Of a DNA stretch of 64,000 bases, positions 1 to 11,590 are shown piece after piece. The notes under the pieces were generated by a model. It did no database searches. It was given only the letters and a program-made list of their open reading frames with translations, and had not been told where the DNA came from. Numbering within the stretch: position 1 is the first letter of the stretch; every line of letters begins with the position of its first letter. The DNA comes from Nelumbo lutea (taxonomy: Eukaryota > Streptophyta > Magnoliopsida > Proteales > Nelumbonaceae): the NCBI GenBank assembly GCA_022828595.1, contig JAKGHH010000003.1, forward strand, positions 15,562,934-15,626,933. Reading direction: 5' to 3'. The position numbers and the translations under genes are program-made.

Positions 1-2
1 AT

Positions 3-737
3 TTGTACCCGCAAGCTTCATATCTTAACCCTGCTATGCAATTGTTCGATGAATTGCCTGGTAGAAGTTTAGCAACGTGGAATTTGGTTCTTCGTGGGTT
101 CTATCAATTGGGTCGAGCATATGAGGTGTTAGGATTCTACTTGAAGATGAAATCAGATGTTGGGGTTGATCCAAATGGTGTTACTTTCTGCTATTTAATA
201 TATGCCTGTGCTCGACATAGAATGGGTAGAGAGGGCCTCAAGATGCTTGAGACCATGATCCAGGAGGGTCTGAAGCCAGATGTTGTAACTTTCTTGTCTA
301 TGTTAATGGGTTGCAGACACTCAGGTTTGGTGAGAGAAGGGCAATTAATATTTGAATCAATGGAAACCATCCATGCCATCTACCTAGATAGGAGGCACTA
401 TTCATGCACGGTTGATCTTTTGGGGTGAGCAGGCTTGTTAAAGGAAGCAAAAGTGTTGCTAAAATGCTCACCAATTAAGGGTGATTCAGTAATGTGGAGC
501 TCCCTGTTGCGTAGTTGTATAGTACATCAAAATGAGAAGGTAGGAAGAAGAGCTACAATAGCTTTGCTGAAGCTCAACCCAGACAATCCTACAGTGCTAT
601 TGTAGGCATCGAGCTTCTATTATGAAATTGGTGATACAAAGATGTCCATGAAAATTAGAGAATACAAGAAAATGAGTGAAATGAGAAAAGAGACATGTTA
701 CAACTTTATTGAGTCAATCAATCATGGTTACTCTTGA
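3..737 (+). pseudogene. PPR (pentatricopeptide repeat) protein pseudogene, 3' part
   Basis: The reading frame entering from the left edge shows PPR signatures: a stretch resembling F-D-E-L-P followed by T-W-N-L-V-L, then P-N-G-V-T-F and K-P-D-V-V-T-F about 35 residues apart. Intact members of this family are organellar RNA-binding proteins. The frame stays clearly PPR-like (W-S-S-L-L-R-S-C, typical of the E-motif region) to about 737 but is interrupted by TGA at 426-428 and TAG at 603-605. It is therefore a non-functional copy unless these are sequencing errors. The 5' part lies outside the window. No intron is needed to explain the breaks. Confidence 0.8.
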
Positions 738-1057
738 CATCATGTGCAACTACTTACTCCCGGTATGTTCACATTATTTTGCTGCAGGTATACTTATCAA
801 TCTGTAAAGTCAATCACAGCCCAAAAATCATACTGATGACGTATCGTATCATCATACAATTTGTGTTTTAGCTCATTCAACCTCAAGCAAAATCCAGATG
901 ACCCACTAGAACTATTTCCCTCTACCAACTCAGAAGTCAACATTTATTGTGTTGATAATGGAGTCGATGCCAACAAATAAGATATCCATCCAAAATCTAT
1001 AACAAGGAAGAAAAGAATTTGTTGTGTTGTGATACAAAGGTGGGAGTTTGATAGACA

Positions 1058-1294
1058 ATGGCCACCGCACCAAAGATCACCTTTTGTTCTTCAAGCCTTC
1101 ATCATTTGTGCAGAAAGGCACCACCTTCTCTCACATCAAGATCTCTGTCAACCAATTCCTCAACATGCTTCCAATTCAAAACCTTAACGTCTGTCTCTAA
1201 TGGCCAACGTTTCTTCATTCCATACTAGTGGTTTACAGTTTGGGCAGAGGATAGCGAGCAACAAGCACAAGCAAATTCTTCGGTTTTCATCTAG
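1058..1294 (+). pseudogene. Chloroplast transit peptide-like relic
   Basis: An ATG at 1058 opens a 56-codon frame starting M-A-T-A-P-K and rich in Ser, Thr, Leu and Arg with almost no acidic residues. This is the usual composition of a chloroplast transit peptide. After a TAG at 1226 the same frame continues for 21 codons (W-F-T-V-W-A-E-D-S-E-Q-Q-A-Q-A-N-S-S) to TAG at 1292. That stretch resembles the acidic start of a mature stromal protein. I read it as the first exon of a nuclear gene for a plastid protein with one acquired stop. The parent gene is not recognised and no downstream exon was found. Compositional chance is possible. Confidence 0.35.
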
Positions 1295-1554
1295 ACTGTT
1301 GAAAGCTTGAGATCTGTTTTATTTTCGTGAAAAAGAAGATAATGAATAATGTATTTTATTTTAAGGGTAATTTTGACATTTTAAAAATATTAAATGGCAC
1401 ATGAGGTCATGTAATATACATAACTGACAGCCCATTAAACATAGGTACGCATTTTAAAAGTTTTGATACTAGATTTTCACATTTTAAAATTCCGACACTA
1501 AATTGACAGCTTAAAATACAAGGTACCTATCAGAAAATTTTCATTTTTTTTAAT

Positions 1555-1700
1555 ATCTTGCGAAGGGCCACAACGGGGTAGCCTATCCCCCAACCTAGGT
1601 GCAGGCGGGTTCGATCCCACGTCTCTGCTGCTACGACCAGCAAGCAGGAGGAGACCTTACCAGCTGGCTGGCACCTTGCCCTTAATCCTTCTGAATGAGG
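1555..1700 (+). repeat. Possible tRNA-derived SINE fragment
   Basis: The segment contains GGGTTCGATCCC, a perfect match to the RNA polymerase III B-box, about 45 bases downstream of a GTAGCC-containing stretch that could be a weak A-box. This arrangement is typical of tRNA-headed SINEs. No flanking duplication or clear 3' tail was found. Confidence 0.35.
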
Positions 1701-1852
1701 ACAAAAACTGATCACGACAATAATATCATTTAACAGTTGACATTGGTCCATGCATAGCAATCGAATTCGAACCAAAATTGTAATTCACGATTCACAAACG
1801 TACATCCTGATTTTCAGAATACGCTAAGAAAAACCATTTATTGGTGATAAAT

Positions 1853-1960
1853 GCTCATTTGGCTAGGAATATAAATACAAATATGTACAGTACAAATACA
1901 TACAAAATGTAAGGTTTTGCACTCTACAAATTTGTATTTGTACTCCTACCAAACTGACCC
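1853..1960. mobile_element. MITE family A (PIF/Harbinger-like), copy 1
   Basis: Palindromic AT-rich element of about 108 bp. It carries the family core of paired ATACAAATACAAAT-type arms around a TGCAAAACCT-type motif, with degraded ends (family end GGCTCAGTTTGG). Copies with clear 3-bp duplications lie at 34418 and 34955. Confidence 0.6.
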
Positions 1961-2225
1961 TTTACATCCACCACCAGGAACGCTAATTTTTTTTTTAATT
2001 ATTAATCCCCCAAAGCACCATTACCCGGATCCAACCGTTGTCATCGCCAGTGGCATAGTCATTGTATGTGGCACTAAACACATGCCTATACTGAAACCTA
2101 TAACCAACTAACTAACCCAAATATATCCAAGAAAGATAGGGGGTAATTGAGGACAAACATTTAAATAATTTTAGGTGTATGGTGAATACGTTTAAACCAT
2201 CTGACCAAACTAGATCTTGACAAGT

Positions 2226-5200
2226 TTATACACTGCCAGCGACTTGTCCGCCCCTGCTGATGCCTGTGGTGTTTTTACTAAGTATATCTTTTGTTGTATT
2301 TAACTGGTCAGAAAGAAGTTGTGCTGGCCAAGAGTCTGATGGAGTAGGATATCGAGCATGAGGTCTGCTCACCTGCGAGGGAGGATTTGATGGAGCATGT
2401 GTACTCATGGGCTCTGGATAAGCTTTAAGCTCATGATGGAAGGGAATAACAAACACTGAACCAACAGGGGCCGACTGCAATTTGGCATCTACAACAGGCA
2501 ACCTAAGATGATCTTCAGGTAAATGTGATCCCGAGTTCTTATGCTGCATTTGGGCAGTAGCTGCATCCCATGTAGGTATACATTGAACCCTTTCCTGTAG
2601 TTCAGTCTGTAACTTCTCAATTTCAGCTTCTAGGACAGAATTCTCTTCTTTCAGCTCATTCTTCTCAATGGTTACCTGCCAATCAACCATTCAAAAGGAT
2701 AGATGGTCAAAATCAAGGTAGGAAAAAAAATCTAGGATGAAGACATAAACAGATTGATTTCCATGATCATTTGCATCTGTGAGAGGATACAATTTTCAGT
2801 TTAGAAGAGATGTTTTTCAGAAAGATGGATGCTTATAGCATCATGTATTTTTTGGTGGCTAGGTGAGGATGAAATCCTCATTCGTCTACCAAAGTTAACA
2901 CCATTTAGAAAAGGTGACCAGTAAAAAGCAATGAACCCCCTATCTGTTTGGAAAAAAAAAAAAAAGAATTTAGAAATAAGCTCTTGCTAACTTTTTTTTG
3001 TCCATGTCATCTCTTTGCAGCTTCCATGGCTGTCAGAGCCATAGAGGAAGAATTGCAGATTCCTCAAGAGTTGAGACATGACAATTTCTATTACAGATGA
3101 AGATGATAGAAGAGAAAATGAGTGGAAAAAAAAATGGAAAACACAAAGGGGGCGCTCTTCTTCTGGATTTTGAGAGGAGGGAAAGTTGGTCGATGGGATT
3201 TTGGTTCCCATTGACCAAGAATCCCATGTTCTTTTTTCAGATTTATGTGAGGACACGAGAAAGTTTATTTTCCTGGTACCCATCTCTTGGGTGGGTAAAT
3301 AACTTTCCCACCTTGGGGGAAAGTTGCCAACACTTGAATGGGTCAAAAATGCCCCTTATAAGAATGGATTTTTATGACTAAAATGGCCATTGCCTTATTT
3401 TACATGGGAAATAAAAGAAAATGGCTAAATGCATTTACCTGGATAAGTCTTACCTGGGAAACACTTACCTAGGTAAGTGCATTTACCCGGGTAAGTAACT
3501 TACCGAAAAGCGAACGGGGCCAAAAGGAAAAAGGGAACCAGCTATTTTGGTTGCACTCCTGGTCCCATATCATAACTTTCAATTTAGCCCACAAGTGACT
3601 GTATTACAAGTTTACAACCCCATAAATAATCATCCAGATTATTTAAAAGTGTCCTTCCAGAATTGCCCATGCATACTTTATCTCTTCCCCTTGCCAACAA
3701 CAGTGACAAATCATCTAGAAATAAGGATTAGAGATTTCTTGCTGAAAGGATGGAAAGAAGAGCAAACAATCCATAAAATGGAACAAGGTCGGCAGCCTGA
3801 AAGAGTCTGGAGGGTTAGGACTCACTAGGAGAAAGAAACTTGAGAGTGGTAAACTTGGCCTTGCTTGGAAAATGGTTTTGGAGATTTAATGAGTAATCAA
3901 AGAGCTTATAGAGTGTCATGGTCAAGTTTGGCATGAGGAAAAGGGCTGGGATCTGGGTGAGCCTAAGAAATATTTTTTTGGTAATAAATAAAAGAGAAAT
4001 TAGGAAATGCTACACTTCGTCAAAGGTAACCAGTACAAGAGAGGGAATTGTAGTAGGTAAGATTCAGGAGGAACCCTTGGTATGATGGTCAGCCACTTAT
4101 GATGTTGTCCCTGTGTTTGTGAAACTCCAAACCAGCATTCCACTGATTGGAGAATATCTGAAAGTACTCCACTTTTCTTTATGCCTTATTTTTATTTTAT
4201 ATACCATTATCTGACCACATGTCACTTGTAAATGTTTAAAGCAACTACCTTGATTTTTGCAAAATAAAGGAACAAATAATATATATGATATTGTTCTAAA
4301 TGATCGGAGATCAATACAAACCAATATTTTAAAACGTGGAGGCGTGACGCGAGACGTTCCACTACCTAGAGGTGTGAGGCGTAATTCAGATCGTAAGAGG
4401 TGTAAGCTTCCCTTTCTTTTTTTTGTCTTTTTATACGAGGTGTGCGTGTGAGACACATGAGGTGTATGCCTCTAGCACACTTCATGAAAAAGGAGTATGA
4501 GGTGTACGCCTCTTGCACCTGAGGCGTATGCACCTCTGGCATACACCTCAGGGCGTTTTGGGGGGCACCTTGCCTGGAGGCATGCCTCCACGCATACGCC
4601 TCCCAGGCTCCCACGCCTTTTAAAACACTGATACAAACAAAGAAAAATAAAAAATCAAATTGTGGTTGATTAGGCTAACCATATTAAATCATTAGTCAAT
4701 CTAGTCATCCCAGGCAACCATATCATGGATATCAACCAACTATTTTAGTAATGGAATCAGTGGGGCCTTAAACTAAATGGTCAGTCAACCAGTTGAAAAA
4801 TTTGGGATCACAATCAGACATTAACCAATCCAAACCAGGAGAAACCAAATGCTTTAACTGAATACTTTTCTGAAAATAAATATATCGGAAAATGCACAAT
4901 CACGACCAAACTGGATTTAAATTTTAATCTAGTTGGAATTGGACACAAGATACACGTGCACATAAACTGACAAGTTGCAGGATCAGGTAAAGAAAGAATT
5001 GCAACCAATAGAATTAGAATGGGATGGGCAAAATGGAGGAGTGCATCCGGAGTCTTTAGTGATAAACATATACTACTTAGATTGAAAGGAAAATTTTATA
5101 GAACAGTTGTTAGGCCGGTTATGTTGCATGGGACAGAATGTTGGGTAGTCAAGAAACATGTTCAAAAAATGTGTAGGAAAAAGGTATATGCTGAAATGGA

Positions 5201-8107
5201 TGAGTGGAAAAACTAGAAAGGATAGGGGCAGAAAAGAAGTCATTCAAAGAATATAGGAGTAGCTCTGACAGGTGATAAAATGAAAGAAAGTAAACTAAGA
5301 TGGTTTCGTCACATGCATAGAAGACCAATAACAGCACCCATGAGAAGAACTGGTCAGTTGCAAGTTGAAGGGGCTAGACGGGCTAAGGTTAGACCAAAAA
5401 GAACATGGAACAAAGAAGTTAGAAATGATTTAAGTGCCCATAATTTAACAATGGATATGGCATTAAACAGGAACTGAATCGCACATGTGGCTGATCCTAT
5501 ATAGTTGGGATAAGGCTTGGATGATGACGATGATGATTTCTAAATGCACTTATGAAACCAATTTCTTACTTCAACTCATTAATGTTAAATTAGCCATACC
5601 TACCGTTCTTCATATCCTTTTTATTAATATTCTTATGATTTTTTAAATCCGTTTTAATCTTATGATTTAAGGATTGGTAACATGATTTGAATTGAAACCA
5701 GTGCAAAATTGTAAAATATAGCTTGGTTCTTGAAATGGCTGTGAACATTAATGTAGGATTAACCTAGATAAGGCACTGTCAAAAATCCCAAACACCAATA
5801 ATCTAAAGGAACAACCAAAAAGAATCTTCAATAGGATCAGTACATGTGTTAGAAAACCATTAAGATGAGCCTGACAAGAGAGCTGAGGAAAAGGAATTAG
5901 GTGGAAAAGAGTTTGGTATTAGAGAACAACATAATTTGAAAAGAAAGCAACATAGGTTTCAAATGCTTACATAATGGGATTCAGATAACAGAGCTGCATG
6001 CTCTCTTTTGAGAGATTCAACCTGAGCTAGCAGATCCTGCAGTAATCGGGTGGAATCTCCCAATATAGAGGCCTTTCCATTGTTCTGTCGAGCTGGTTCT
6101 GTAAAATAGGTGACACTCTTCAACAAATATATAAATCTCGCGACTTCAAAATAGAGCTAATCAAGCTGGGCAATCATAAGAAAGAGAACGAGAGCTAAAT
6201 AGACTACAATGATCCTTTAAGATAAATAAATATGTTGAGACTAAGCTTCAAGTAGCCTTTAAAGAAAGAGGTCATCCAGAGAAACAAAAGAAACAATAAC
6301 AAAAGGGAGGAAAATATACCAAGAGAAATTCCTAGCTCATGAAAGAGCTCATTCAAATGATCACGCTTCTGTTTCTCTCTCTCAGCTTTGTGAATTTTCT
6401 TTGGAATTTTCCCATGGTTCCTTTTGTTAGGCAAAGAGCTGCATAAGAGCAACAAAGGATATTTAGACAAATTCCCATTGTCGCCATTGTTGTTATTTAG
6501 CCATTTGTGGATTTACTACAAATTAAAAAATCCAGATGCCAACCGGATATTTTCTCCATTTATTTAATAATCCCACTGTATGGTCTATTTTGCGGCTTAT
6601 CCAAAGATGAGTTATTTGTTTTGCTAGCGAGGGCTTTTTTGTTTTTGTGACTTGTTTTAATCTATGGAAATTGAGCATCCATTAGGGGTTATAAATTAAG
6701 CATCCATTAGTGATTTATGCCCAAGGCTTTGTATAAGTTAAGCACCTGAGACATTACAGTAAGCTAGTACTTTAAAAAGAGGGGAGATCAAGTTGTATGG
6801 TGTGCAAAATTTAGATGTCTTCTGCTTGATAGGGAAGTAGAAGAATGCATTTCACTATTTTCGAAGCTAGAGGTGATGAGGATGGACTCTTAACTATGCA
6901 GGTGCAAGATAGTGGAAGCCGGGAGTGCACCAATGGGAAGTTTTCAGTTAAGTTTTTTTATGAAGCTTTATCCAAGAATTATATTGAAAGGTCTTCTATT
7001 GGAAGACTGTGATGACGTCCTGTTCCTCCACAGTTGAAGATTTTGTTTGGCTGCTTGCACTGGACTAACAGTTGATTATCTGAATTAGAGAAATTTTCAG
7101 TTGCCAAATATGCTTTGTCCTATGTAGGAGACAAGAAGAAACAGAATCATGAATATGGCACTAAACTGAATAGAATAGTGAAATGGGATTAATGTAGCCG
7201 AATCCATATAGTTGGGACAAAGTTTAGTTGATGAGGAGGAGATAAGAATACGTGATTTTTTTATCCAATGCTGCTGGGCAGAATTAATTTAGAAAATTTC
7301 TTTGCTATTTTTAATTTCAGAAAAAATTGCCCACAAGGCCAGTGGAGACTTTTTCAACATGGACAATATTGGGGGTGAAGGGGAAAAGGTGGCACTACCA
7401 CAATAGCTATAATATTATCCCATCTACTGCATGTTGGGTATTTGGAGAGGAAGGAATAGGTGTATCTTCGATGAGAATTTTCAATCAAGAATAAAACTAA
7501 ATTTGTGATTAATTAAGTAAAGAAGAATTTGGGGTCAATTTTTGGGCTACTTTTGAATCATGAATTGGATTGTTAATGAAGATAAATTGACAATGTATTT
7601 GTTTTGGAGCTACTCTGTTTTGGTGAATCTCATCACCATTGATGCATGTCTTATTCTTTTAATTATCCTTTTTTTCCTATAAAAAAAGTTAGTAGGTTGT
7701 TTCAATCCAGTTAGATGGGTACTTTTAGCATTCTGCCACCTCAGCTGCTTCCTGTTACAGGTATAAGGACTACCAGTCACCACCACTAACAGTAAAACGC
7801 CTACCTCTAATATCTTGTGCTTTTCCTGTCTTCCGAGACTACTTATGGAGGGAAAGGAAGGTCATACGCAAAACCAAATATACACATAAAGAACCAAGAA
7901 AACAAGCATTTTCCATTTTATTTATCTTCTTTATCACAATACCATCCTGGGAATCCATCAAAAAACAAGTAAATATGACAAACAATTAAATGACGTTTCA
8001 TAGTCCAAAACTTTCAGAACTTCAATCACTGACCTGCAAGCTGGTTTCTCTGACACCTGACTGACCTCCTTAGCCTTAGCCGTTGAAGCAGGAGCCTCTG
8101 AAACCAT
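2226..8107 (-). CDS. PYE: bHLH transcription factor, POPEYE/bHLH47-like, 256 aa
   Basis: Four coding exons read on the minus strand: 8107-8034, 6438-6320, 6098-5971 and 2675-2226. All introns are GT-AG and all phases match, giving 771 nt with a stop. The basic region (about residues 38-57, K-K-I-H-K-A-E-R-E-K-Q-K-R) has E46 and R50 where bHLH proteins contact the E-box. The helix-loop-helix continues to about residue 96 (N-G-K-A-S-I-L-G-D-S). A leucine-zipper-like coil follows (V-T-I-E-K-N-E-L-K-E-E-N-S-V-L-E). Exon order, the start M-V-S and the C-terminal A-D-S-W-like motif (here S-D-S-W) match Arabidopsis POPEYE (240 aa), a nuclear repressor in pericycle iron-deficiency responses. Function is inferred from that family. 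Introns of 1.6 and 3.3 kb carry LINE and MITE debris. The start is the first ATG of the spliced frame, with a 5' UTR acceptor at 8161-8162. Confidence 0.92.
3390..3525 (-). mobile_element. Fragment of a GGCCCCGTTCG-ended TIR element
   Basis: On the minus strand this begins GGCCCCGTTCGCTTTTCGG and continues with repeated TTACCCGGGTAAAT-like blocks. It matches 31034-31110, which begins GGCGTCGTTCGTTTCTC and continues TTTATCTGGATAAG. Only one end is recognisable in each copy. It lies in the last intron of the bHLH gene. Confidence 0.4.
4322..4630. mobile_element. MITE family B (hAT-like), copy 1
   Basis: A 309-bp element begins CAATATTTTAAAACG and ends TTTTAAAACACTG, so the ends are inverted repeats. 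It is flanked by a perfect 8-bp duplication ATACAAAC at 4314-4321 and 4631-4638. An 8-bp duplication with CA...TG termini is diagnostic of hAT transposons. The GC-rich interior is full of GAGGCGTATGCC-like motifs and carries no gene. It sits in intron 3 of the bHLH gene. Confidence 0.8.
4990..5537 (+). mobile_element. RTE-type LINE 3' end, degraded
   Basis: The translation contains W-A-K-W-R-S-A-S-G-V, L-R-L-K-G-K-F-Y-R-T-V-V-R-P and H-G-T-E-C-W. Further on come R-W-F-R-H-M-H-R-R-P and D-M-A-L-N-R-N. These are the C-terminal part of the reverse transcriptase of plant RTE-clade LINEs. Stops at about 5214 and 5475 and frame changes show decay. It ends in the typical ATATAGTTGGGATAAGGCTT tail followed by a GATGAT microsatellite. 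It lies antisense in bHLH intron 3. Confidence 0.8.
6800..7690 (+). mobile_element. Degraded L1-type LINE fragment (zf-RVT region), in bHLH intron 1
   Basis: Frame-shifting translations give L-L-D-R-E-V-E-E and F-S-V-K...F-Y-E-A-L-S. These are followed by a proline-rich 'PPQLKILFGCLHW'-like stretch near 7020-7065. After an interruption they give W-R-G-R-N-R-type motifs near 7440-7480. These are conserved in the C-terminal zinc-binding domain of plant L1 ORF2. No long frame survives. Confidence 0.6.
7141..7245 (+). mobile_element. RTE LINE tail nested in the L1 relic
   Basis: The sequence reads through ATATGGCACTAAACTGAATA, GAATCCATATAGTTGGGACA and a GATGAGGAGGAG tail. It matches the 3' end of the RTE element at about 5440-5537. 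It splits the L1 fragment, so it arrived later. Confidence 0.65.
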
Positions 8108-8816
8108 TTTATGTCAGGTCACCAGGTTCAAAATAGATGTCGAAAGGAATATTCGAACGCCTGTAAAAAACAACTTAATGAAATCAAGGCTTTGGAATGC
8201 TCAATAAACAGATCGAATCAGAAATGATCATCCACCCTGCAAACAAAAGGTAGAAAAGAATAATCCCATTCAACCAATGCTATTCGACTATGTCACTATC
8301 TAGCACCCCTTACTGATCACCATAGCAGCAAAATTGATTCTCTATTTACTCGGCATACATAACCTAGATGCCATTCCGTTGTACACTTGTCATAAATTCC
8401 AAGCAACGTATTGACTCTAGGCATAGATCTTTTCCTATATAGCACTCTTTCAAAACCAAGAAGCTCTAGTTTAGTCAAGATTAACAGAAAATAGAAGAAG
8501 AAAATCCTAAAATCGATTAAAAACCGAGAAAAAGATAACTAGAAATAGTCGAAAGAGAAGGTAAATGTAGAAAAAAAAAATCTAAAATTCGTAGAATCAA
8601 TAGATGGATTCCTGGCAGCAGCAATACTACCAACCAAACAAGAACCACAATTAAATGAGACTGCGAAGACCTATCTCTCAATTTATCGATCATTATGATC
8701 AGGAAATCATGATTCTGAGCATAAAAAAAAAAATCAACTTATGAAATTGGAAAGAAAAAAAAAGTAATCTAGTTAGCTGAAGAGAGAAGAAACAAGGGGA
8801 CCTAGGGCAGACATAC

Positions 8817-8960
8817 CTCCAACGCTTTCGAATCGATCTGGACCAGAACAGAGAACTAGAGCTAATCCAATAACAAGAATAAACGTAAAAGGAGATAAAT
8901 TATTGAGTAACGAAGGGAGAAAATTGAAGAAAACAAAAAGGAGGAAGGAGTAGAAGAACA
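8817..8960 (-). other. Likely 5' UTR exon of the bHLH gene (5' end approximate)
   Basis: A consensus donor GTATGT (plus-strand 8811-8816) follows a pyrimidine- and GA-mixed stretch. A good acceptor (poly-T then ACAG, at 8161-8162) lies just upstream of the coding start. Together they suggest a non-coding first exon ending at 8817 and a 656-bp 5' UTR intron. The transcription start was not located; no coding is implied. Confidence 0.5.
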
Positions 8961-9090
8961 ATAAAATATGAACGATAGCAAACAAATTAAGAAAAGAAAA
9001 AATCTATACTTAGTGGGAGTGTTTTGGGCGGGCACCGGGGTAGGAGGGAAACAGGAAACAGGAAACTATGGCTGTGACTGTGAGCCATTC

Positions 9091-9105
9091 CACGCGACGC
9101 GTGTG
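9091..9105. promoter_or_regulatory. CGCG/ACGT-type imperfect palindrome upstream of the bHLH gene
   Basis: CACGCGACGCGTGTG is an imperfect palindrome in the proximal upstream region of the minus-strand bHLH gene. It resembles CGCG-box and bHLH/bZIP-type core sites. A role in that promoter is inference from position only. Confidence 0.3.
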
Positions 9106-9327
9106 GTGAGCACCCTCCCTTTACACGCATTGAATCAAGGGGCACGAGCATATAACGTGGATTCCACATTTCGATAAAAATTGTTCGTATATTTAGATCG
9201 CCCACCTCTTGTCTTGTGGTCCACGGACAGACAGCCACCCTATCTCTCCCTCTCGGTGTAACCGTGTAAGGTGGAGGTCGACGTGGCCGATGTTTTTCTT
9301 CTTTTCTTGTAAATTGCTGAAATCTCC

Positions 9328-9401
9328 AGAGTACAAATACAAATTTCTAGAGTGCAAAACCTTAAATTTTGTTTGTATTTGTACTCTTTCCAAACTGAGC
9401 C
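9328..9401. mobile_element. MITE family A, copy 2 (partial)
   Basis: The left end is lost. The core (AGTGCAAAACCTTAAATTTT region) and the right end CCAAACTGAGCC are intact, matching the copies at 34418 and 34955. Confidence 0.6.
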
Positions 9402-9872
9402 TGAAGTTTGGTAATTAAAATCATCTCTCTTGAACTTTGTAATACAGTAAACCCCTTTGGTACAATCATTATAAAAAAATACTATATTTATGAATAACAA
9501 ACAATAATAATAGGAATTTAAACTTGCAAGTTTACTTTCAAGCAATTGATATGAAGCACAAATTTGAGAAATAAATTAATTTTAGGAAATAAATAAGAAA
9601 GGTTCAGGGAAATAATTGGTATGAAGAAAAATTTTGAAAAATAAACATTTTAGTCAAAAGTAATTGTATGAATATTTTGAACATTTTCATACATTTTTCT
9701 GGAGGATTATAACAAAGGAGATTTAATTGCAACTATGTCAGAAAGTTAAGGGGAAGTGATTGCAACCACTGAATTCCAATTGAGACTTCAGCAATAACCA
9801 GAAACTTCAGAGGAGGTTTCAGCAGTTTATCTTTTTATTGAAAGTTGGTGGAGGGATTTCAATTACTATTTA

Positions 9873-9970
9873 GATTCAGTTTGGAAAGAATACAAATGCA
9901 CATATATACTATACAAATACATACAATTTTGCACTGGACTAATTGTATTTATATTCCTTTAAAACTGAGC
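9873..9970. mobile_element. MITE family A, copy 3
   Basis: It begins GATTCAGTTTGGAAAG and ends TTTAAAACTGAGC. Its right end, about 20 bp, is duplicated immediately downstream at 9985-10004. Confidence 0.6.
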
Positions 9971-10779
9971 ATTTTTTTTTGAATAATTCCTTTAAAACTG
10001 AGCATTAAAGTATCAATACAGTGCAAATACAGATTCAAATAAAAAGAACAAGGGAGAGTAAGGCATGTGTCCGAGAAAAACATTTTTTCTAGAAGCTCTC
10101 ATGACTGATTCCATTAGTTACTTGTCCATGAGCAGACACACTTGAGTTGCGGATTTGACGAGAGTTGAGACGCATTAGTTTCATGGATGGAAAGTTATTG
10201 TTATCTGATTTCACATCTGATTTCACAGAATGTGCCCGAAAAACGCCCCACATGCACATCTTACTCTGCATTGAAAATATCTTTCATATTAGCGTGCGTG
10301 TAGCTAATGGGACGACCGTTAGCTTCAAATCTGTGCCCAAAACCAAAATCGCCCCCCCCCCCCCGGTCTTACAAAGCACCCTCTTCCCACTTTATCCACT
10401 CTAAATCTGAACCCTATGCAACCCTGCACTCCTCCGATCCAATCATTTCCGGCACCGACAACCTTTAAGGCAAATACATTGGAGATACGAACCTGTCCCT
10501 TTCATCTCATTTCTCTCTCTCACACATTCTTTATTTATTTTCTTTTTTCAATACAAAATACAGAAAAATGGATCCCTGGCGACCAATGTAAATTAAAACT
10601 TTAACATTTTCTGGATTTTTTTCTTTGGAAATGTTATTTTAGCAGTAAAAAAATATGTGAAATTTCTTCCTTTCTCTTCTGTTTGCGAAGCCAATTTTGT
10701 GAGTAATAATAGAATAGAGGCAAATGTAGATTCAACTACAGCAATAACGTCTTCTTAACTCCCCTGTGCATTGAAGGTT

Positions 10780-11090
10780 TCATTTTTCTATGGTAAAGAT
10801 TGTTTCACTTAAATACCACCAACCCATGGTTACAGGGCAAGATGAACTCAATCTCAAAGAGGGTAGAAGACGACACAAAGTATTCACCTTTCCTAGTATC
10901 GTACCACAATGCTGGTACATTGATAAATGCCGATCTTGGTGAGGATTTCGGGCAACATCATCCCTGCGACACCCAACATGGCCCACCTCCCATTCTGAAG
11001 CTCCACCTGGATGAACTATTTCAGGTTGTTGGAAGTCTTCTGCGAGTCCCAAAGGATCAACCCCATTGTCGCCTGAGTTGTCATTAATAT
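10780..11090. other. Overlapping open frames of unknown origin
   Basis: Both strands stay open for about 95-110 codons, without start context, motif or splice support. I do not recognise a protein. It may be a decayed gene fragment. Confidence 0.25.
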
Positions 11091-11098
11091 CAATTTTC

Positions 11099-11277
11099 TT
11101 AGAAAATATCAACATATTAAAAGACCTCGCCTAATAGGTTAAGTTTTTAGGTTGAATGGTTCTTAAAATGTATGGGTGGTCCTATCCTTGTGTGTGAGGG
11201 GGCATATTAGAAAATATCAACATATTCAATAGGACCTCACCTAATAGCCTAAGCTTTTAAGTTGAATGGTTCTTTGA
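11099..11277. repeat. Direct repeat, two copies of about 71 bp with 108-bp period
   Basis: Both copies start TTAGAAAATATCAACATATT (11099 and 11207), continue through a GACCTC-CCTAATAG motif and end GAATGGTTCTT. The intervening 37 bp is unique. This looks like a local duplication of a dispersed repeat. Confidence 0.7.
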
Positions 11278-11590
11278 GATATTTGTTAGAAGTAGAAGAC
11301 GTCAAGGCCCAAACCAGGCAACCACGAGCTTGCCGCAAGAATCAGTTAGGAACCTCAATCTTGCGGTTTCACCCTCCCCTTCTCTGTTTACTGTTGCTGC
11401 TGCTGGTCGCTGGATATGGCCAGTGGTGGGTGAAACTTCCCTTCTCTGATTTGAATTGATTTTTTCTATTTGTACTCCCCCCTGTTTTATGTTGCCGGAC
11501 GGGGAGTACCTCCAATGCATTTGTTGGAACGATCGTGTCTTCAAATTCCTCATCGGATGGGGCAGGAGATGAAGGGGTGTGAGTTTCAAA

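Larger units (their letters stand above)
9180..10780. other. Intergenic, no gene recognised; two MITE family A copies and a poly-C run
   Basis: Only short overlapping open frames without recognisable motifs occur here, several of them inside MITE copies. There is a C-run at about 10348-10364. Confidence 0.6.

Noticed and set aside
9193..9545. Several overlapping 66-101 codon frames on both strands
   Set aside because: They run through a palindromic MITE, whose symmetry keeps both strands open.
10800..11087. Overlapping plus and minus frames considered as a gene
   Set aside because: No motif or start context; at best a decayed fragment.
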